Shown here piece after piece: positions 25,297 through 33,613 of a DNA stretch of 64,000 bases. This DNA is from Streptomyces zagrosensis (GTDB lineage: Bacteria; Actinomycetota; Actinomycetes; Streptomycetales; Streptomycetaceae). The DNA lies in the NCBI RefSeq assembly GCF_014203645.1, contig NZ_JACHJL010000015.1:150213-214212 (forward strand), in the 5' to 3' direction. The stretch's first letter is position 1, and each line of letters begins with the position of its first letter. Under the pieces are notes generated by a model that was given only the letters and a program-made list of their open reading frames with translations, did not search any database and was not told the DNA's origin. Made by a program: the position numbers and the translations under genes.

Positions 25297-26943
25297 ATGC
25301 GGAGTGGTGCGAAGGCCGCCGTCATCGGTGGGGTAATCGTTGCGGTGGTCGGCGCGGCCGGATACGGCGCGTACAGCCTGACCATGGACGAAGACGGCTC
25401 ACCAGGTGATGGCACGGTCACGAGCGCGAAGACGGACCGTACGACAGACAAGAAGGCCGACCCGGTGAAGACCGGGCCGCCGAGCGCCGCCGAGATAAAG
25501 GCCACCACGGGGGGCTTCCTCACGGCATGGGCCAACGGGAAGGCTGCCGAGGCGGCGGCGTTGACCAGTGATGAAAAGGCCGCCCTCGCGGCGCTCACCG
25601 GTTACAACAAGCAGGCGCACATCGAAAAGGTCACGCTCACCCCCGGTACGCCGGCCGGCGCCACGCTGCCGTTCAAAGTCAACGCCGCGATCGACCACAA
25701 GGGGCAGCGCGCGACGTGGACGTACGACTCCGCGCTGACCGTCGCACGCGACACCGAGACCGGCAAGGTTCTCGTGAACTGGAAGCCCGCGGTGGTCTTT
25801 CCCAAGCTGCGAGCTGGGGACACGGTGCGTACCGGGGCAGCGGAGAAGCCGGCGATCAAGGCCGTGGACCGCAACGGCAAGGAGTTGGTGCCGGCCGAGC
25901 ACCCAACATTGAAGGTGGCGCTGGCCGGGCTACGCGACAAGTACGGCGCGAAGGCGGGCGGCACGGCGGATGTGGAGCTGTACATCGATCGGGCCGGCAA
26001 GGCACCGAGCGAGACGCTGAAGACGCTGTCCAAGGGCACGCCGGGGACGCTGCGTACGACGCTGGACGCCGGGCTCCAGCGGGCCGCCGAGCAGCAGGTG
26101 GCGAAGAAGCCGAAGGCGTCGGCAGTCGTGATCAAGCCGAGTACCGGCGAGATTCTGGCCCTTGCCAACTCCCCGGCGGAGGGCTTCAACACCGCCCTTC
26201 AAGGCTCGCTCGCCCCCGGCTCCACGATGAAGGTCCTCTCGGCAGCGATGCTCATCGACAAGGGCCTGGCGGGCACCGGGAAGCCGCATCCGTGCCCCAA
26301 GTTCGCTTCGTACGGTGGCTGGAAGTTCCAAAATCTCGACAAGTTCGAGATCAAGGGCGGAACCTTCGACCAGAGCTTCTCGCGTTCCTGCAACACGGCC
26401 TTCATTTCCCAGGCCGACAAGCTGCCGGATGACGCGTTGACGAAGGAGGCGCGCGACGTCTTCGGGATCGGCCTCAACTGGCAGACAGGTGTGCCCACCT
26501 TCGACGGCGCCGTGCCCGTCCAGGAGGGCGCGAGCAAGGCCGCATCACTGATCGGTCAGGGCGGGGTGCGCATGAACCCGCTGACAATGGCCTCGATTTC
26601 GGCGACCGCGAGCACCGGCACGTTCCGCCAGCCGTACCTCGTGGCCCCGAGCGTGGACAACCGCGCCCTGGCCAAGGCCCCGCGCGCCATGAAGCCCACC
26701 ACCGTCAAGCAGCTCAAGTCCCTGATGAAGCTGACGGCGACATCGGGCACCGGCGCCCAGGCCATGTCGGGCCTGAGCGGTGACGTGGGGGCGAAGACGG
26801 GTTCGGCCGAGGTTGATGGCCAAAAGAAGCCGAACGGTTGGTTCACGGCGTACCGCGGCGATGTGGCAGCCGCCGCGGTCGTCCCGCAAGGCGGCCACGG
26901 CGGCGACACAGCCGGCCCGCTCGTCGCGGCGCTGCTGCGGTGA
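25297..26943 (+). CDS. penicillin-binding protein, transpeptidase with NTF2-like N-terminal domain
   Basis: A 548-residue membrane-anchored D,D-transpeptidase that cross-links peptidoglycan outside the cell. One membrane helix at about residues 5-28; an NTF2-like/MecA_N domain (about 60-170); then the transpeptidase domain with active-site STMK (Ser309), SCN (364) and KTGS (500). All three penicillin-binding motifs are intact. ATG 25297 is chosen because GGGGG lies seven bases before it; ATGs at 25264 and 25276 are in frame. A strong terminator follows at 27076-27106. A homologue lies just beyond pmt in other Streptomyces. Confidence 0.88.
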   Translation: MRSGAKAAVIGGVIVAVVGAAGYGAYSLTMDEDGSPGDGTVTSAKTDRTTDKKADPVKTGPPSAAEIKATTGGFLTAWANGKAAEAAALTSDEKAALAALTGYNKQAHIEKVTLTPGTPAGATLPFKVNAAIDHKGQRATWTYDSALTVARDTETGKVLVNWKPAVVFPKLRAGDTVRTGAAEKPAIKAVDRNGKELVPAEHPTLKVALAGLRDKYGAKAGGTADVELYIDRAGKAPSETLKTLSKGTPGTLRTTLDAGLQRAAEQQVAKKPKASAVVIKPSTGEILALANSPAEGFNTALQGSLAPGSTMKVLSAAMLIDKGLAGTGKPHPCPKFASYGGWKFQNLDKFEIKGGTFDQSFSRSCNTAFISQADKLPDDALTKEARDVFGIGLNWQTGVPTFDGAVPVQEGASKAASLIGQGGVRMNPLTMASISATASTGTFRQPYLVAPSVDNRALAKAPRAMKPTTVKQLKSLMKLTATSGTGAQAMSGLSGDVGAKTGSAEVDGQKKPNGWFTAYRGDVAAAAVVPQGGHGGDTAGPLVAALLR

Positions 26944-27285
26944 AGGGTTTCGCTGCTGCCCACGGTATGGGGCGGGGTATCGTGGCGGCGGTGAGCTGAC
27001 ACCCGCGGGTAGTCGCTCGTACGCGTCACACCTGACGCAGTACGCAGGGTGCACGACGCAGCACGCATGGCGTATGACGGCGCGGGGGCCTGGCCCCCGC
27101 GCCGTCGTGGTTGCGCTGGGCAGCACCTCACGCCTGCGTGCGCGCCCGCGGCGCTCCTGCGGGAGGATCGGGCAGTCACTGCGCGCGGAGGGCCGGCTCT
27201 TGCCCTTGCTGGCACTGGGTGGGCACCGGCGACGGGCTCCGCTGCGCGAGGGTCGGCTGTGCAGGAAACGGGGAGGGACACATCG
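26944..27285. other. 342-bp spacer after the penicillin-binding protein
   Basis: It holds the strong terminator at 27076-27106 and then the promoter region of the aminoglycoside-kinase-like gene. No gene is visible. Confidence 0.6.
27076..27106 (+). terminator. strong hairpin terminator
   Basis: A perfect 13-bp stem, GACGGCGCGGGGG and its complement, with a 5-nt loop CCTGG, 132 bp after the penicillin-binding protein stop. Confidence 0.8.
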
Positions 27286-28218
27286 GTGATCGCAGTACCA
27301 GAGGCGTTCGCACACACCACCGTCGAGCGCGAGGGAGAGTCCGGGGCAACCTGGATCGCCGCGCTTCCGAGCATCGTTGACGAGTTGCTGATGCGCTGGG
27401 AATGCGTGCCGGACGGCGCGATCATGCACGGGGGCGTCGGAGTCGTCGTACCGGTGCGGCGGCGGTCCGGGGAGACGGCCGTACTGAAGGTGTCGTTCCC
27501 GCACCCCGGCAACGTCCATGAGCCGGATGCCTTCGCGGCGTGGGGCGGGCACGGAGCGGTTCTGTTGTACGAGCGCGACGCTGAGCAGTTCGCCATGTTG
27601 CTGGAGCGGGTGCACACGACCCGGCTCGCGGAGATCGAGGACAACGACGAGGTGGTGCTGACCGCGGGGCGGATCAATCGTCGGCTGGCCGTCCCCGCGC
27701 CGCCTGACTTGCCCCGGCTGCGCGAGCAGGCCAACGCGTGGGAGCAGCAGCTACGCAAGGACGCGCAGGAGCTGCCGCATGCGCTCTCGCGCCCGGTGGT
27801 GGACGCCGCCGTGGCGACCGTACGCGAGCTGGGCCGTACCCAGCCGGACACCCTCATCCACGGTGACCTCCACCCCGGCAACATCCTGCGGGCCGACCGC
27901 GAACCATGGCTGGCCGTCGATCCGAAGGGTTGCGCGGGCGATCCCGCGTACGACGCGGGCACGCTGCTCAAGTCACGCGCCCTGACGCTCTTCGAGGCGG
28001 ACGACCTGCCCAAGGCCCTCCGCCGCGCGCTGGACGTCTTCACCGAGGCGGCGGAACTCGATCGCGTACGCGTCCAGCGGTGGGCCCAGTTCCATGCCGT
28101 CCAGGGGGCGTTCTGGGGCCGCCGCCACGGATTCCGCGTGGCCCGTGGCGGCCTGGACCTGGGCCGGATCATCGGATTCGCGGAGCACATGGCGAAGACG
28201 CTCACGGAGGGGACGTAG
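27286..28218 (+). CDS. APH(6)-type aminoglycoside/hydroxyurea phosphotransferase
   Basis: A 310-residue kinase of the aminoglycoside/hydroxyurea resistance family (streptomycin 6-kinase relatives). Conserved catalytic loop THE-type HGDLHPGNILR followed by WLAVDPKGCAGDPAYDAG, where the second Asp binds metal. GTG 27286 is the start, with GGAGGG nine bases upstream. It could inactivate streptomycin-like drugs, but most chromosomal members have no proven substrate. It is monocistronic, between two hairpins. Confidence 0.88.
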   Translation: MIAVPEAFAHTTVEREGESGATWIAALPSIVDELLMRWECVPDGAIMHGGVGVVVPVRRRSGETAVLKVSFPHPGNVHEPDAFAAWGGHGAVLLYERDAEQFAMLLERVHTTRLAEIEDNDEVVLTAGRINRRLAVPAPPDLPRLREQANAWEQQLRKDAQELPHALSRPVVDAAVATVRELGRTQPDTLIHGDLHPGNILRADREPWLAVDPKGCAGDPAYDAGTLLKSRALTLFEADDLPKALRRALDVFTEAAELDRVRVQRWAQFHAVQGAFWGRRHGFRVARGGLDLGRIIGFAEHMAKTLTEGT

Positions 28219-28229
28219 CGGCCCACGCC

Positions 28230-28249
28230 ACCGCCTCTTTCGGGGCGGT
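28230..28249. terminator. weak hairpin between convergent genes
   Basis: ACCGCC ... GGCGGT, a 6-bp stem with an 8-nt loop, 11 bp after the kinase gene stop. It is followed by a short T-containing stretch. Confidence 0.4.
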
Positions 28250-28335
28250 TCTTGGCTTACGTGCCGTGGGCGGTGCGTGGTTGACGTGTTACTGCGCGGA
28301 GCCTGGCCCACGTGTTACGGGGCAGCGCATGGGCC

Positions 28336-28782
28336 CTACGCACCGTCGCGCCCCTCCTCCGCCAGCTCGAACCAGATCGCCTTGCCGCCGAGCCCGAACA
28401 CCTCTTCCCCGATGGCGACACCGCCCCACTTGTCGGCACACCGGTCGATGAGCCCCAGCCCGCGCCCGTACTCGGCGTCGGGGCGCTGGTCCCAATCGGC
28501 GTCCAGTGCGGGCAGCGTCGAGTTCGTATCGAAGACGCTTACGCGCACGCCTCGCTCACCATGCCGCCGCACACTCAGGAACGCGGGCCCCGGGGCGTGC
28601 CGGTGGGAGTTGGTGACCAGTTCGGCCGCCAACAGTCCTGCCTCGCCGGCAACTTCACGCACCCCGTGCATGTCGAGGATCAACCGCAGGGCGCGCCGGG
28701 CGACGGTGGGGGCAAGCGGATTCAGGCCGAACTCAAGGGTGTAGTCCCAGTCTTCGGACCGGGGACGCGGGTCGCAGCTCAT
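28336..28782 (-). CDS. ATP-binding protein, anti-sigma-factor-kinase-like (HATPase_c)
   Basis: A 148-residue GHKL-fold protein of the RsbW/SpoIIAB-like class common in Streptomyces. N-box AAELVTNSHRHAPG and G-box EYGRGLGLIDRCADKWG bind ATP. It may phosphorylate or sequester a regulator. ATG 28782 has GGAGG five bases upstream. It is divergent from an XRE-DUF5753/DUF397 pair; the three-gene arrangement matches whiJ-like and abaA-like loci, where these proteins work together in developmental or antibiotic control. Confidence 0.88.
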   Translation of the reverse strand: MSCDPRPRSEDWDYTLEFGLNPLAPTVARRALRLILDMHGVREVAGEAGLLAAELVTNSHRHAPGPAFLSVRRHGERGVRVSVFDTNSTLPALDADWDQRPDAEYGRGLGLIDRCADKWGGVAIGEEVFGLGGKAIWFELAEEGRDGA

Positions 28783-28925
28783 ACGTGCCTCCGTAGAGTG
28801 AGTGCCGTGCGACACACGGTAGAGCACAACGGAGTACACCTACTACGAATTGCCAAAAACTACTACTCCAGTGGACTCGCTGAGTTGACGTCGGCAGACT
28901 GTGCGTGACCGACGAGAGGAAGCCC
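28783..28925. promoter_or_regulatory. divergent promoter region with CTACTAC direct repeats
   Basis: The 143-bp spacer between the HATPase and XRE genes has a low-GC core. CTACTAC occurs at 28840-28846 and 28860-28866, exactly 20 bp apart (about two helical turns), flanking TTGCCAAAAA. These could be the sites of the neighbouring XRE regulator. Confidence 0.5.
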
Positions 28926-29777
28926 ATGCCGCCACGGAGTTCACCCACGTACCGTCAGCAGCGCCTAGGGAGCGAGCTACGCAAGTTGCGGGAGCGCGCC
29001 GGCCTGTCGATGCACGAAGCGGCGTCCATGCTCGGCGTCGATCGCGCGAAGATGAGCAGCATCGAGACAGGCCGCGTCGGGCTGAGCGCTGCACGGGTAC
29101 GCAGCCTCACCTGCCACTACGACTGTGCCGACCAGGACCTCATCGCCGCACTCACCGCGATGACCGGCGACCGAGCGCGCTACTGGTGGGATGAGTATCG
29201 GGGTGTTCTGCCCAGCGGCTTCCAGGATTTGGCGGAGTTGGAACATCACGCGGTGAAGATGCGCACGGCTCAAGTCGCCTCGTTGCCTGGGCTTTTTCAA
29301 ACCGTTGATCACGCGCGAGCTAACTTCGGGCAAGGCCGTCCGCCTCTGCCGCCGCATGAGTTGGAGCACCGCGTCTCTCACCGCATGAAGCGCCAGGCCG
29401 TCCTCCATCAAGACCCACCGATTGAGTACACCGCGATCATTCATGAAGCCGCACTGCGCATGCGGTTTGGCGGCAAGGCCACCGCTCGTGCGCAGTTGGA
29501 GTACATCCTGACGATGAGCGAGCGCGACTCCATCACCGTTCTGGCCCTCCCGTTCGAAGCCGGCGCGTTCCCCGGTAGTGGGCAGACCATCTTCTACGCT
29601 CACGGGCCGGTTGCTCAGCTCGACACCGTCCAACTCGACGAGTCGCATGGAGCCCTGTTCGTGGACGCTCCGACACAACTGGACAAGTACCGCGATGTTC
29701 TCGATGGCTTGGAGGCTCTGGCGCTCGGGCCAGCGGAGTCACGTACGTTCATTCGAGACATCGCACAGTCGCTATGA
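28926..29777 (+). CDS. XRE-family regulator with DUF5753 domain (WhiJ/Scr1-like)
   Basis: A 283-residue protein. The N-terminal helix-turn-helix (about 8-65) contains LRERAGLSMHEAASMLGVDRAKMSSIE. The rest is a DUF5753 domain, beginning YWWDEYRGVLPSGFQDLAELE and continuing with SLPGLFQTVDHARA. ATG 28926 is preceded by GAGAGGAA; a GTG 21 bp upstream lacks a ribosome site. The downstream DUF397 gene begins 12 bp after its stop. In WhiJ-type systems the small DUF397 protein relieves or modulates repression by the XRE partner; some pairs resemble toxin-antitoxin units. Confidence 0.9.
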   Translation: MPPRSSPTYRQQRLGSELRKLRERAGLSMHEAASMLGVDRAKMSSIETGRVGLSAARVRSLTCHYDCADQDLIAALTAMTGDRARYWWDEYRGVLPSGFQDLAELEHHAVKMRTAQVASLPGLFQTVDHARANFGQGRPPLPPHELEHRVSHRMKRQAVLHQDPPIEYTAIIHEAALRMRFGGKATARAQLEYILTMSERDSITVLALPFEAGAFPGSGQTIFYAHGPVAQLDTVQLDESHGALFVDAPTQLDKYRDVLDGLEALALGPAESRTFIRDIAQSL

Positions 29778-29789
29778 AAGGCAATTGCA

Positions 29790-29993
29790 GTGCCCACATT
29801 GAACTGGCAAAAGTCGTCCTACTGCCAAGAGGCCAACAACTGCATCAACCTCGCCGCCACCCCGGACGGCACGATCCACCTCCGCGAGAGCGAAGCCCCT
29901 GCCGTGGTCATCCGCACCACGGTAGGGCCGTTGGGTTCCTTCGTACGCGCGATCAAGGCTGGCGAGTTAAGCGCTCTCGGGGCGCGTCCCTGA
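29790..29993 (+). CDS. DUF397 small protein, partner of the XRE regulator; contains a TTA codon
   Basis: A 67-residue protein with the DUF397 pattern: LNWQKSSYCQEANNCINLA, then HLRESEAP and GPLGSFVRAIKAGEL. It is co-transcribed with the XRE gene, 12 bp downstream, and starts with GTG after AAGG. Codon 60 is TTA (29967-29969), the Leu codon read only by the bldA tRNA in Streptomyces. Expression should therefore depend on bldA and on growth stage. Confidence 0.9.
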   Translation: MPTLNWQKSSYCQEANNCINLAATPDGTIHLRESEAPAVVIRTTVGPLGSFVRAIKAGELSALGARP

Positions 29994-30059
29994 CGCGTGC
30001 GTACCGAGGGTGCCACCGGAAGGCGAGCCCGTATGGTGCGCACCGCCCGGGTGCCGGGT

Positions 30060-30089
30060 GGCTACGGGTGCCCCCACGCACCCGTAGCC
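30060..30089. terminator. bidirectional terminator between convergent genes
   Basis: A perfect 12-bp stem, GGCTACGGGTGC and its complement, with loop CCCCAC. It lies between the DUF397 stop and the stop of the AurF-like gene. Confidence 0.8.
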
Positions 30090-30094
30090 TCCGC

Positions 30095-31003
30095 TCAGGA
30101 CAGCAAGTACGACCGGCGCCAAAGCCGCATGCCCGGGGCGCCTACCAGGCCCGCGTCCTGGAGGAAGGGCATGATGCGTTCGCCGTAGAAGCGCATGGTT
30201 TCTCGGTAGTTCGGGTTGGCGTGGGCCGCGTGCCAGGCTTCCTTGGGGTTGAGGCCGGCCGCCGCGTAGGCGCGGGGGTGGATCAGGCTGCGGCAGATGC
30301 AGTACGACACGGTGGCTATCAGCAGCCGCTGGTAGCGCAGTTCCGCGCGGCCTAGACCTGACATGCCGCGTAGGACCTCCTCGCGGGCGAAGGTGACGTG
30401 CCGCGCTTCTTCCATGATGTGGATGCGGTTGACCATGCGCATGAGCGGTTGGACCGACTCGTCGTTGACGGTCTCGCGCTGGAGGCGGTCGGTGATCTCC
30501 TCGGCGACCAGGATCGAGCCGTACATCGCCGGGCCGTAGGCGATGGTCGGCAGGATCTTGGCTATCTGGTGGAGGTAGGGCTGCGGGCCGTACGCCGGGC
30601 AGTCGATGCGTTCGACGAAGCGGGCGAACATCGTCACGTGCCGGCACTCGTCGGCGACCTCGGTCAGCGCGTACTGGATGTGTCGGGTGGTCGTGTCGCC
30701 GTTGTACGCGGCCTTGACCAGCAGCTTCATCAGCAGGAGCTCGAACCACAGGCCGACGCTGACAATGGTCGCCGCCTCGTGCTTGCCCAGTTCCAGCCGC
30801 TGATCCTCGCTCATGCGGTCCCATAGGGGGGTGCCGTAGAGGGAGATGCGGTGCGGCAGCATGTAGTGCTTGCCGTCGATCAGCGGCGCATCCCAGTCGA
30901 TGTCCACCTCGGGGTCGTAGAACTTCTTCGCCGATGAGGCCAGTAGGCGCGAGGCGGTCTTTTCCCTGTCGCCCACCTTCGTATCGGGCAGTGAACGGAC
31001 CAT
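30095..31003 (-). CDS. AurF-family non-heme diiron oxygenase
   Basis: A 302-residue helical diiron protein of the p-aminobenzoate N-oxygenase (AurF) family, which oxidises amines in antibiotic pathways. Likely iron ligands occur in LGKHEAA, EVADECRHVTMFARF, LVAEEITDRL and HIMEEARHVTFAREE, the two ExxH-type motifs being clear. AAGGAG lies nine bases before ATG 31003. It is divergent from the DUF4873 gene across 199 bp with a perfect 6-5-6 palindrome at 31031-31047. No biosynthetic cluster surrounds it, so the substrate is unknown. Confidence 0.88.
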   Translation of the reverse strand: MVRSLPDTKVGDREKTASRLLASSAKKFYDPEVDIDWDAPLIDGKHYMLPHRISLYGTPLWDRMSEDQRLELGKHEAATIVSVGLWFELLLMKLLVKAAYNGDTTTRHIQYALTEVADECRHVTMFARFVERIDCPAYGPQPYLHQIAKILPTIAYGPAMYGSILVAEEITDRLQRETVNDESVQPLMRMVNRIHIMEEARHVTFAREEVLRGMSGLGRAELRYQRLLIATVSYCICRSLIHPRAYAAAGLNPKEAWHAAHANPNYRETMRFYGERIMPFLQDAGLVGAPGMRLWRRSYLLS

Positions 31004-31030
31004 GGCGCTCCACTCCTTCGCGATCTAAGG

Positions 31031-31047
31031 TGTTACTGGAGGTAACA
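31031..31047. promoter_or_regulatory. inverted repeat, likely TetR-type operator
   Basis: TGTTAC-TGGAG-GTAACA, a perfect 6-5-6 inverted repeat 28 bp upstream of the AurF start codon, between divergent genes. The regulator is not encoded next to it. Confidence 0.6.
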
Positions 31048-31202
31048 GCCACTCCGAGGAGCATGGAATCTCTCGTTGCGGGAGTCAAGGGCCCGGCATT
31101 CGACGGGGCCGTCAACGCTCCCGCGAACCGGGAGGGTTCGCGCAGCGCGCCCTCCTCGCGTACCGACTACGGCGTCACGGAACGCTGCAAGGAGCCTTGC
31201 CC

Positions 31203-31601
31203 ATGTCCAGCATTCCCCCACCGCAGCAGTCGTCGGCCAGCCCTGATGTGGTGGACGCAGACGAGGATCGGGACGAGCACGCGGATCAGGAGGACGCCGC
31301 GGGCTATAGCGGCCTCGCGACCCTCCTCGTCGAGGGCCAAGAGCGGCCCGTTGAGGTGGTGTTGCGCGGGACGTTTCAGCCGATCGACGGGCTTTTCCAC
31401 TGGTACGGGCGGATAGCCGGTGACCCGGAGCTCGTGACCCTGTGCGGCGGCAAGCGCGTATCCGCGCGCATCCGCACCCCGCAGGGCGAGGCACAGGGCG
31501 AACTCTCCGACCCCGACCTGTGGCACCGCTACCGCATCACCGGCACCAGCACGCCACCCTTCCGCGTCGCCGGCCCGTACGACCCGCCGAGCGTGACCTG
31601 A
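31203..31601 (+). CDS. DUF4873 domain protein
   Basis: A 132-residue protein. An acidic N-terminal 35 residues is followed by a DUF4873-like domain: GYSGLATLLVEGQERPVEVV, DGLFHWYGRIAGD and WHRYRITGTSTPPF. DUF4873 often occurs fused to, or beside, flavin monooxygenases and AurF-type proteins, which agrees with its divergent AurF neighbour. Function unknown. AAGGAG is eight bases before ATG 31203. Confidence 0.82.
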   Translation: MSSIPPPQQSSASPDVVDADEDRDEHADQEDAAGYSGLATLLVEGQERPVEVVLRGTFQPIDGLFHWYGRIAGDPELVTLCGGKRVSARIRTPQGEAQGELSDPDLWHRYRITGTSTPPFRVAGPYDPPSVT

Positions 31602-31742
31602 CGCATCGGCGCAGCCCGTCAATCCAACCCGGCAATCCAGCCCATCAACCCAACCCATCAACCCAGCCCACACCCCGGGAGAGCAGCCCACGGGGGCCGT
31701 ATTTCGGTGGCGGTGCGGCCAGGCCGCTGCCAGCATCGCAGG

Positions 31743-32603
31743 ATGATCTCCCAGCCTCATCCGTACGACGGCTTCGCCTGGCTCGGTGCTCCCCTCGACG
31801 CACGGGCACTCTTCGCGCCCGAGCGTGCTGTGCTGCTCGCACAGTTGCGGGGCCTGGCGCCCGACGACTGGAACAGGGAGGCCGTGCCCGGCTGGAGCGT
31901 ACGGGACCTGGTGGCCCATCTCCTGGGGGACGACTACGGGCGGATCTCCCGGGACCGTGACGGGCATCGGGGTGGGCCCGGGCTCGCGGCGGGCGAGACG
32001 TTGGAGGCGTACATCCACCGCCTCAACCAACAGTGGGTGGACGCCTGCGCGCGGCTCAGCCCAGCCGTGCTCACGCAGACGCTGGAGCTGACGGGCGCCG
32101 CCGTCGCCGACCTCTTCCGCGCCGCCGACCTGCATGAAAACGCGCCCATTGGAGTGTCCTGGGCGGGGGCGGAACCGGCCCCCGCGTGGCTGGACTGCGC
32201 CCGCGAGTTCACCGAACACTGGGTGCACCGGCAGCAGATCCGCCACGCGACGGGCCAGCCAACGGACCCCGACCCACGCCCCCTGGCCGTTGTCATCGAC
32301 ACCTTCGCGCGGGCCCTGCCGCACACGCTGCGCGACACGGCCGCGGACCCCGGCACCCAGGTCAGGCTGAGCGTGCCGGGCCCGGCCGGAGGCGAGTGGA
32401 CCGCGACCGCCGGGGATCGGGGCTGGTCGCTGGCGCCACCGGCGTCCGGGCAGTGGGCCGCCACCGTACGCCTGGACGCTGAGACCACCTGGCGGGTGTG
32501 CGTACGCGGCATCGAGCCCGCGGATGCCCTGGCACGCGGCAGCGTCGAGGGGGACCAGCGGCTGGCTGCGGCCGTGTGCCAGCTCGTTTCGATCATCCGC
32601 TGA
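31743..32603 (+). CDS. maleylpyruvate isomerase-fold protein (DinB/MDMPI family), copy 1
   Basis: A 286-residue protein of the mycothiol-dependent maleylpyruvate isomerase/TIGR03083 type. The four-helix DinB-like N-terminal domain contains WNREAVPGWSVRDLVAHLLGDD with a possible metal His, and a second His motif FTEHWVHRQQIRHATG. The C-terminal domain resembles the SCP2-like MDMPI C-domain. Such proteins may bind mycothiol, the thiol of actinomycetes. The start ATG 31743 lacks a good ribosome site; a GTG at 31707 is an alternative. Two more family members lie within 3 kb. Confidence 0.8.
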   Translation: MISQPHPYDGFAWLGAPLDARALFAPERAVLLAQLRGLAPDDWNREAVPGWSVRDLVAHLLGDDYGRISRDRDGHRGGPGLAAGETLEAYIHRLNQQWVDACARLSPAVLTQTLELTGAAVADLFRAADLHENAPIGVSWAGAEPAPAWLDCAREFTEHWVHRQQIRHATGQPTDPDPRPLAVVIDTFARALPHTLRDTAADPGTQVRLSVPGPAGGEWTATAGDRGWSLAPPASGQWAATVRLDAETTWRVCVRGIEPADALARGSVEGDQRLAAAVCQLVSIIR

Positions 32604-32677
32604 GGTGCGGCGGCTCGGGCCCCGCCACAACACACCGAGCCACACACACCCCCGCCCCCGGCCCCGCCCGTCACCCC

Positions 32678-33469
32678 TCAGCCGAAGGCCGTGTGCTCCA
32701 GCCAGAAGTCCAGCAGCTTCGCGTCGCCGATCAGCTCTGCCCGCTCGCTGTCCGCGGGCAGCCGCCGAAGGAGGACCTGGAGCACATCGGCCAGCGGAGC
32801 GCGTACGGCGACGGTCGCCTTGGCGTGGGCGCGGCGCCAGGTGAATCCGTTGTCGGCCAGTTCGATCAGCCACTCCGCGGCGAGCTCCGGCGCGGTGTCG
32901 GTGGCGTGCAGATGGATGCTGGTTCCGGGGCGGCCGTGGTCGGCCAGTTGCGCGTTGCGCGCGGCCATCACCGGGCTTGTGAGGATCTCCAGCCATTCGT
33001 CGATCGTGTCCACGGCAACCTGCGGGTCGCAGGTGAACGGGCGCCCCGTCGCGAGGGCGGCATCCGCCCGGTGGACGAGGGTCTCGTGGACCGTGCGGCG
33101 GGCCCACAACCCCGAGGTGCCGCCCGGGATCGGGGTCCAGACCTCGACGTCAGGACCCGCCTCCCGCAGTGTTTCCGCGAGTTGCTCCGCACTGTCCAGC
33201 AACCACCCGACGAGGGCGGACGCGCCGCCGGTCTGCGGGCCATCGGTGATTCCGGAGAAGTCGTCGGTCACCGGGCCGGCAGCCCTCGTACGGACGACCG
33301 TATCGACCATGCGGTGCGAACTGCCGACATGGCGTATGAGCTGTTCCAGGGTCCAGTCCGGACAGCTCGGCACGGTCGCCGACAGGTCGGCGCCATCGGT
33401 TAACGCGACCAACTCCCTGGACTGACGGGTGACTTCATCGCAATAGTGGCCGTACTCCAACAGTGTCAT
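32678..33469 (-). CDS. maleylpyruvate isomerase-fold protein (DinB/MDMPI family), copy 2
   Basis: A 263-residue member of the same family, transcribed toward copy 1. VPSCPDWTLEQLIRHVGSSH is the N-terminal helix pair with candidate metal His, then RRTVHETLVHRADA supplies the second site. The C-terminal domain ends LLRRLPADSERAELIGDAKLL DFWLEH, typical of the family. ATG 33469 has GGG eight bases upstream; a GTG nine bases earlier is possible. Confidence 0.82.
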   Translation of the reverse strand: MTLLEYGHYCDEVTRQSRELVALTDGADLSATVPSCPDWTLEQLIRHVGSSHRMVDTVVRTRAAGPVTDDFSGITDGPQTGGASALVGWLLDSAEQLAETLREAGPDVEVWTPIPGGTSGLWARRTVHETLVHRADAALATGRPFTCDPQVAVDTIDEWLEILTSPVMAARNAQLADHGRPGTSIHLHATDTAPELAAEWLIELADNGFTWRRAHAKATVAVRAPLADVLQVLLRRLPADSERAELIGDAKLLDFWLEHTAFG

Positions 33470-33591
33470 GACCGTCACCCTAGAGTCCGCGCCGCCTGCG
33501 TAGGGGGCGGTGGCGAGGAGTCAGCGAGACCCGACCGTTCAGGTGCTCGGGGTGGCAGCCAGGGTGACGCACCTCATCATGTTGGCTATAC

Positions 33592-33601
33592 AACTTAAGT
33601 T
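33592..33601. promoter_or_regulatory. A/T-rich palindrome upstream of the EamA exporter
   Basis: AACTTAAGTT within a low-GC island (GGCTATACAACTTAAG) 13 bp before a short upstream reading frame. A likely regulator site or promoter element between the divergent copy 2 and exporter genes. Confidence 0.4.
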
Positions 33602-33613
33602 AACGTGGTCGTC

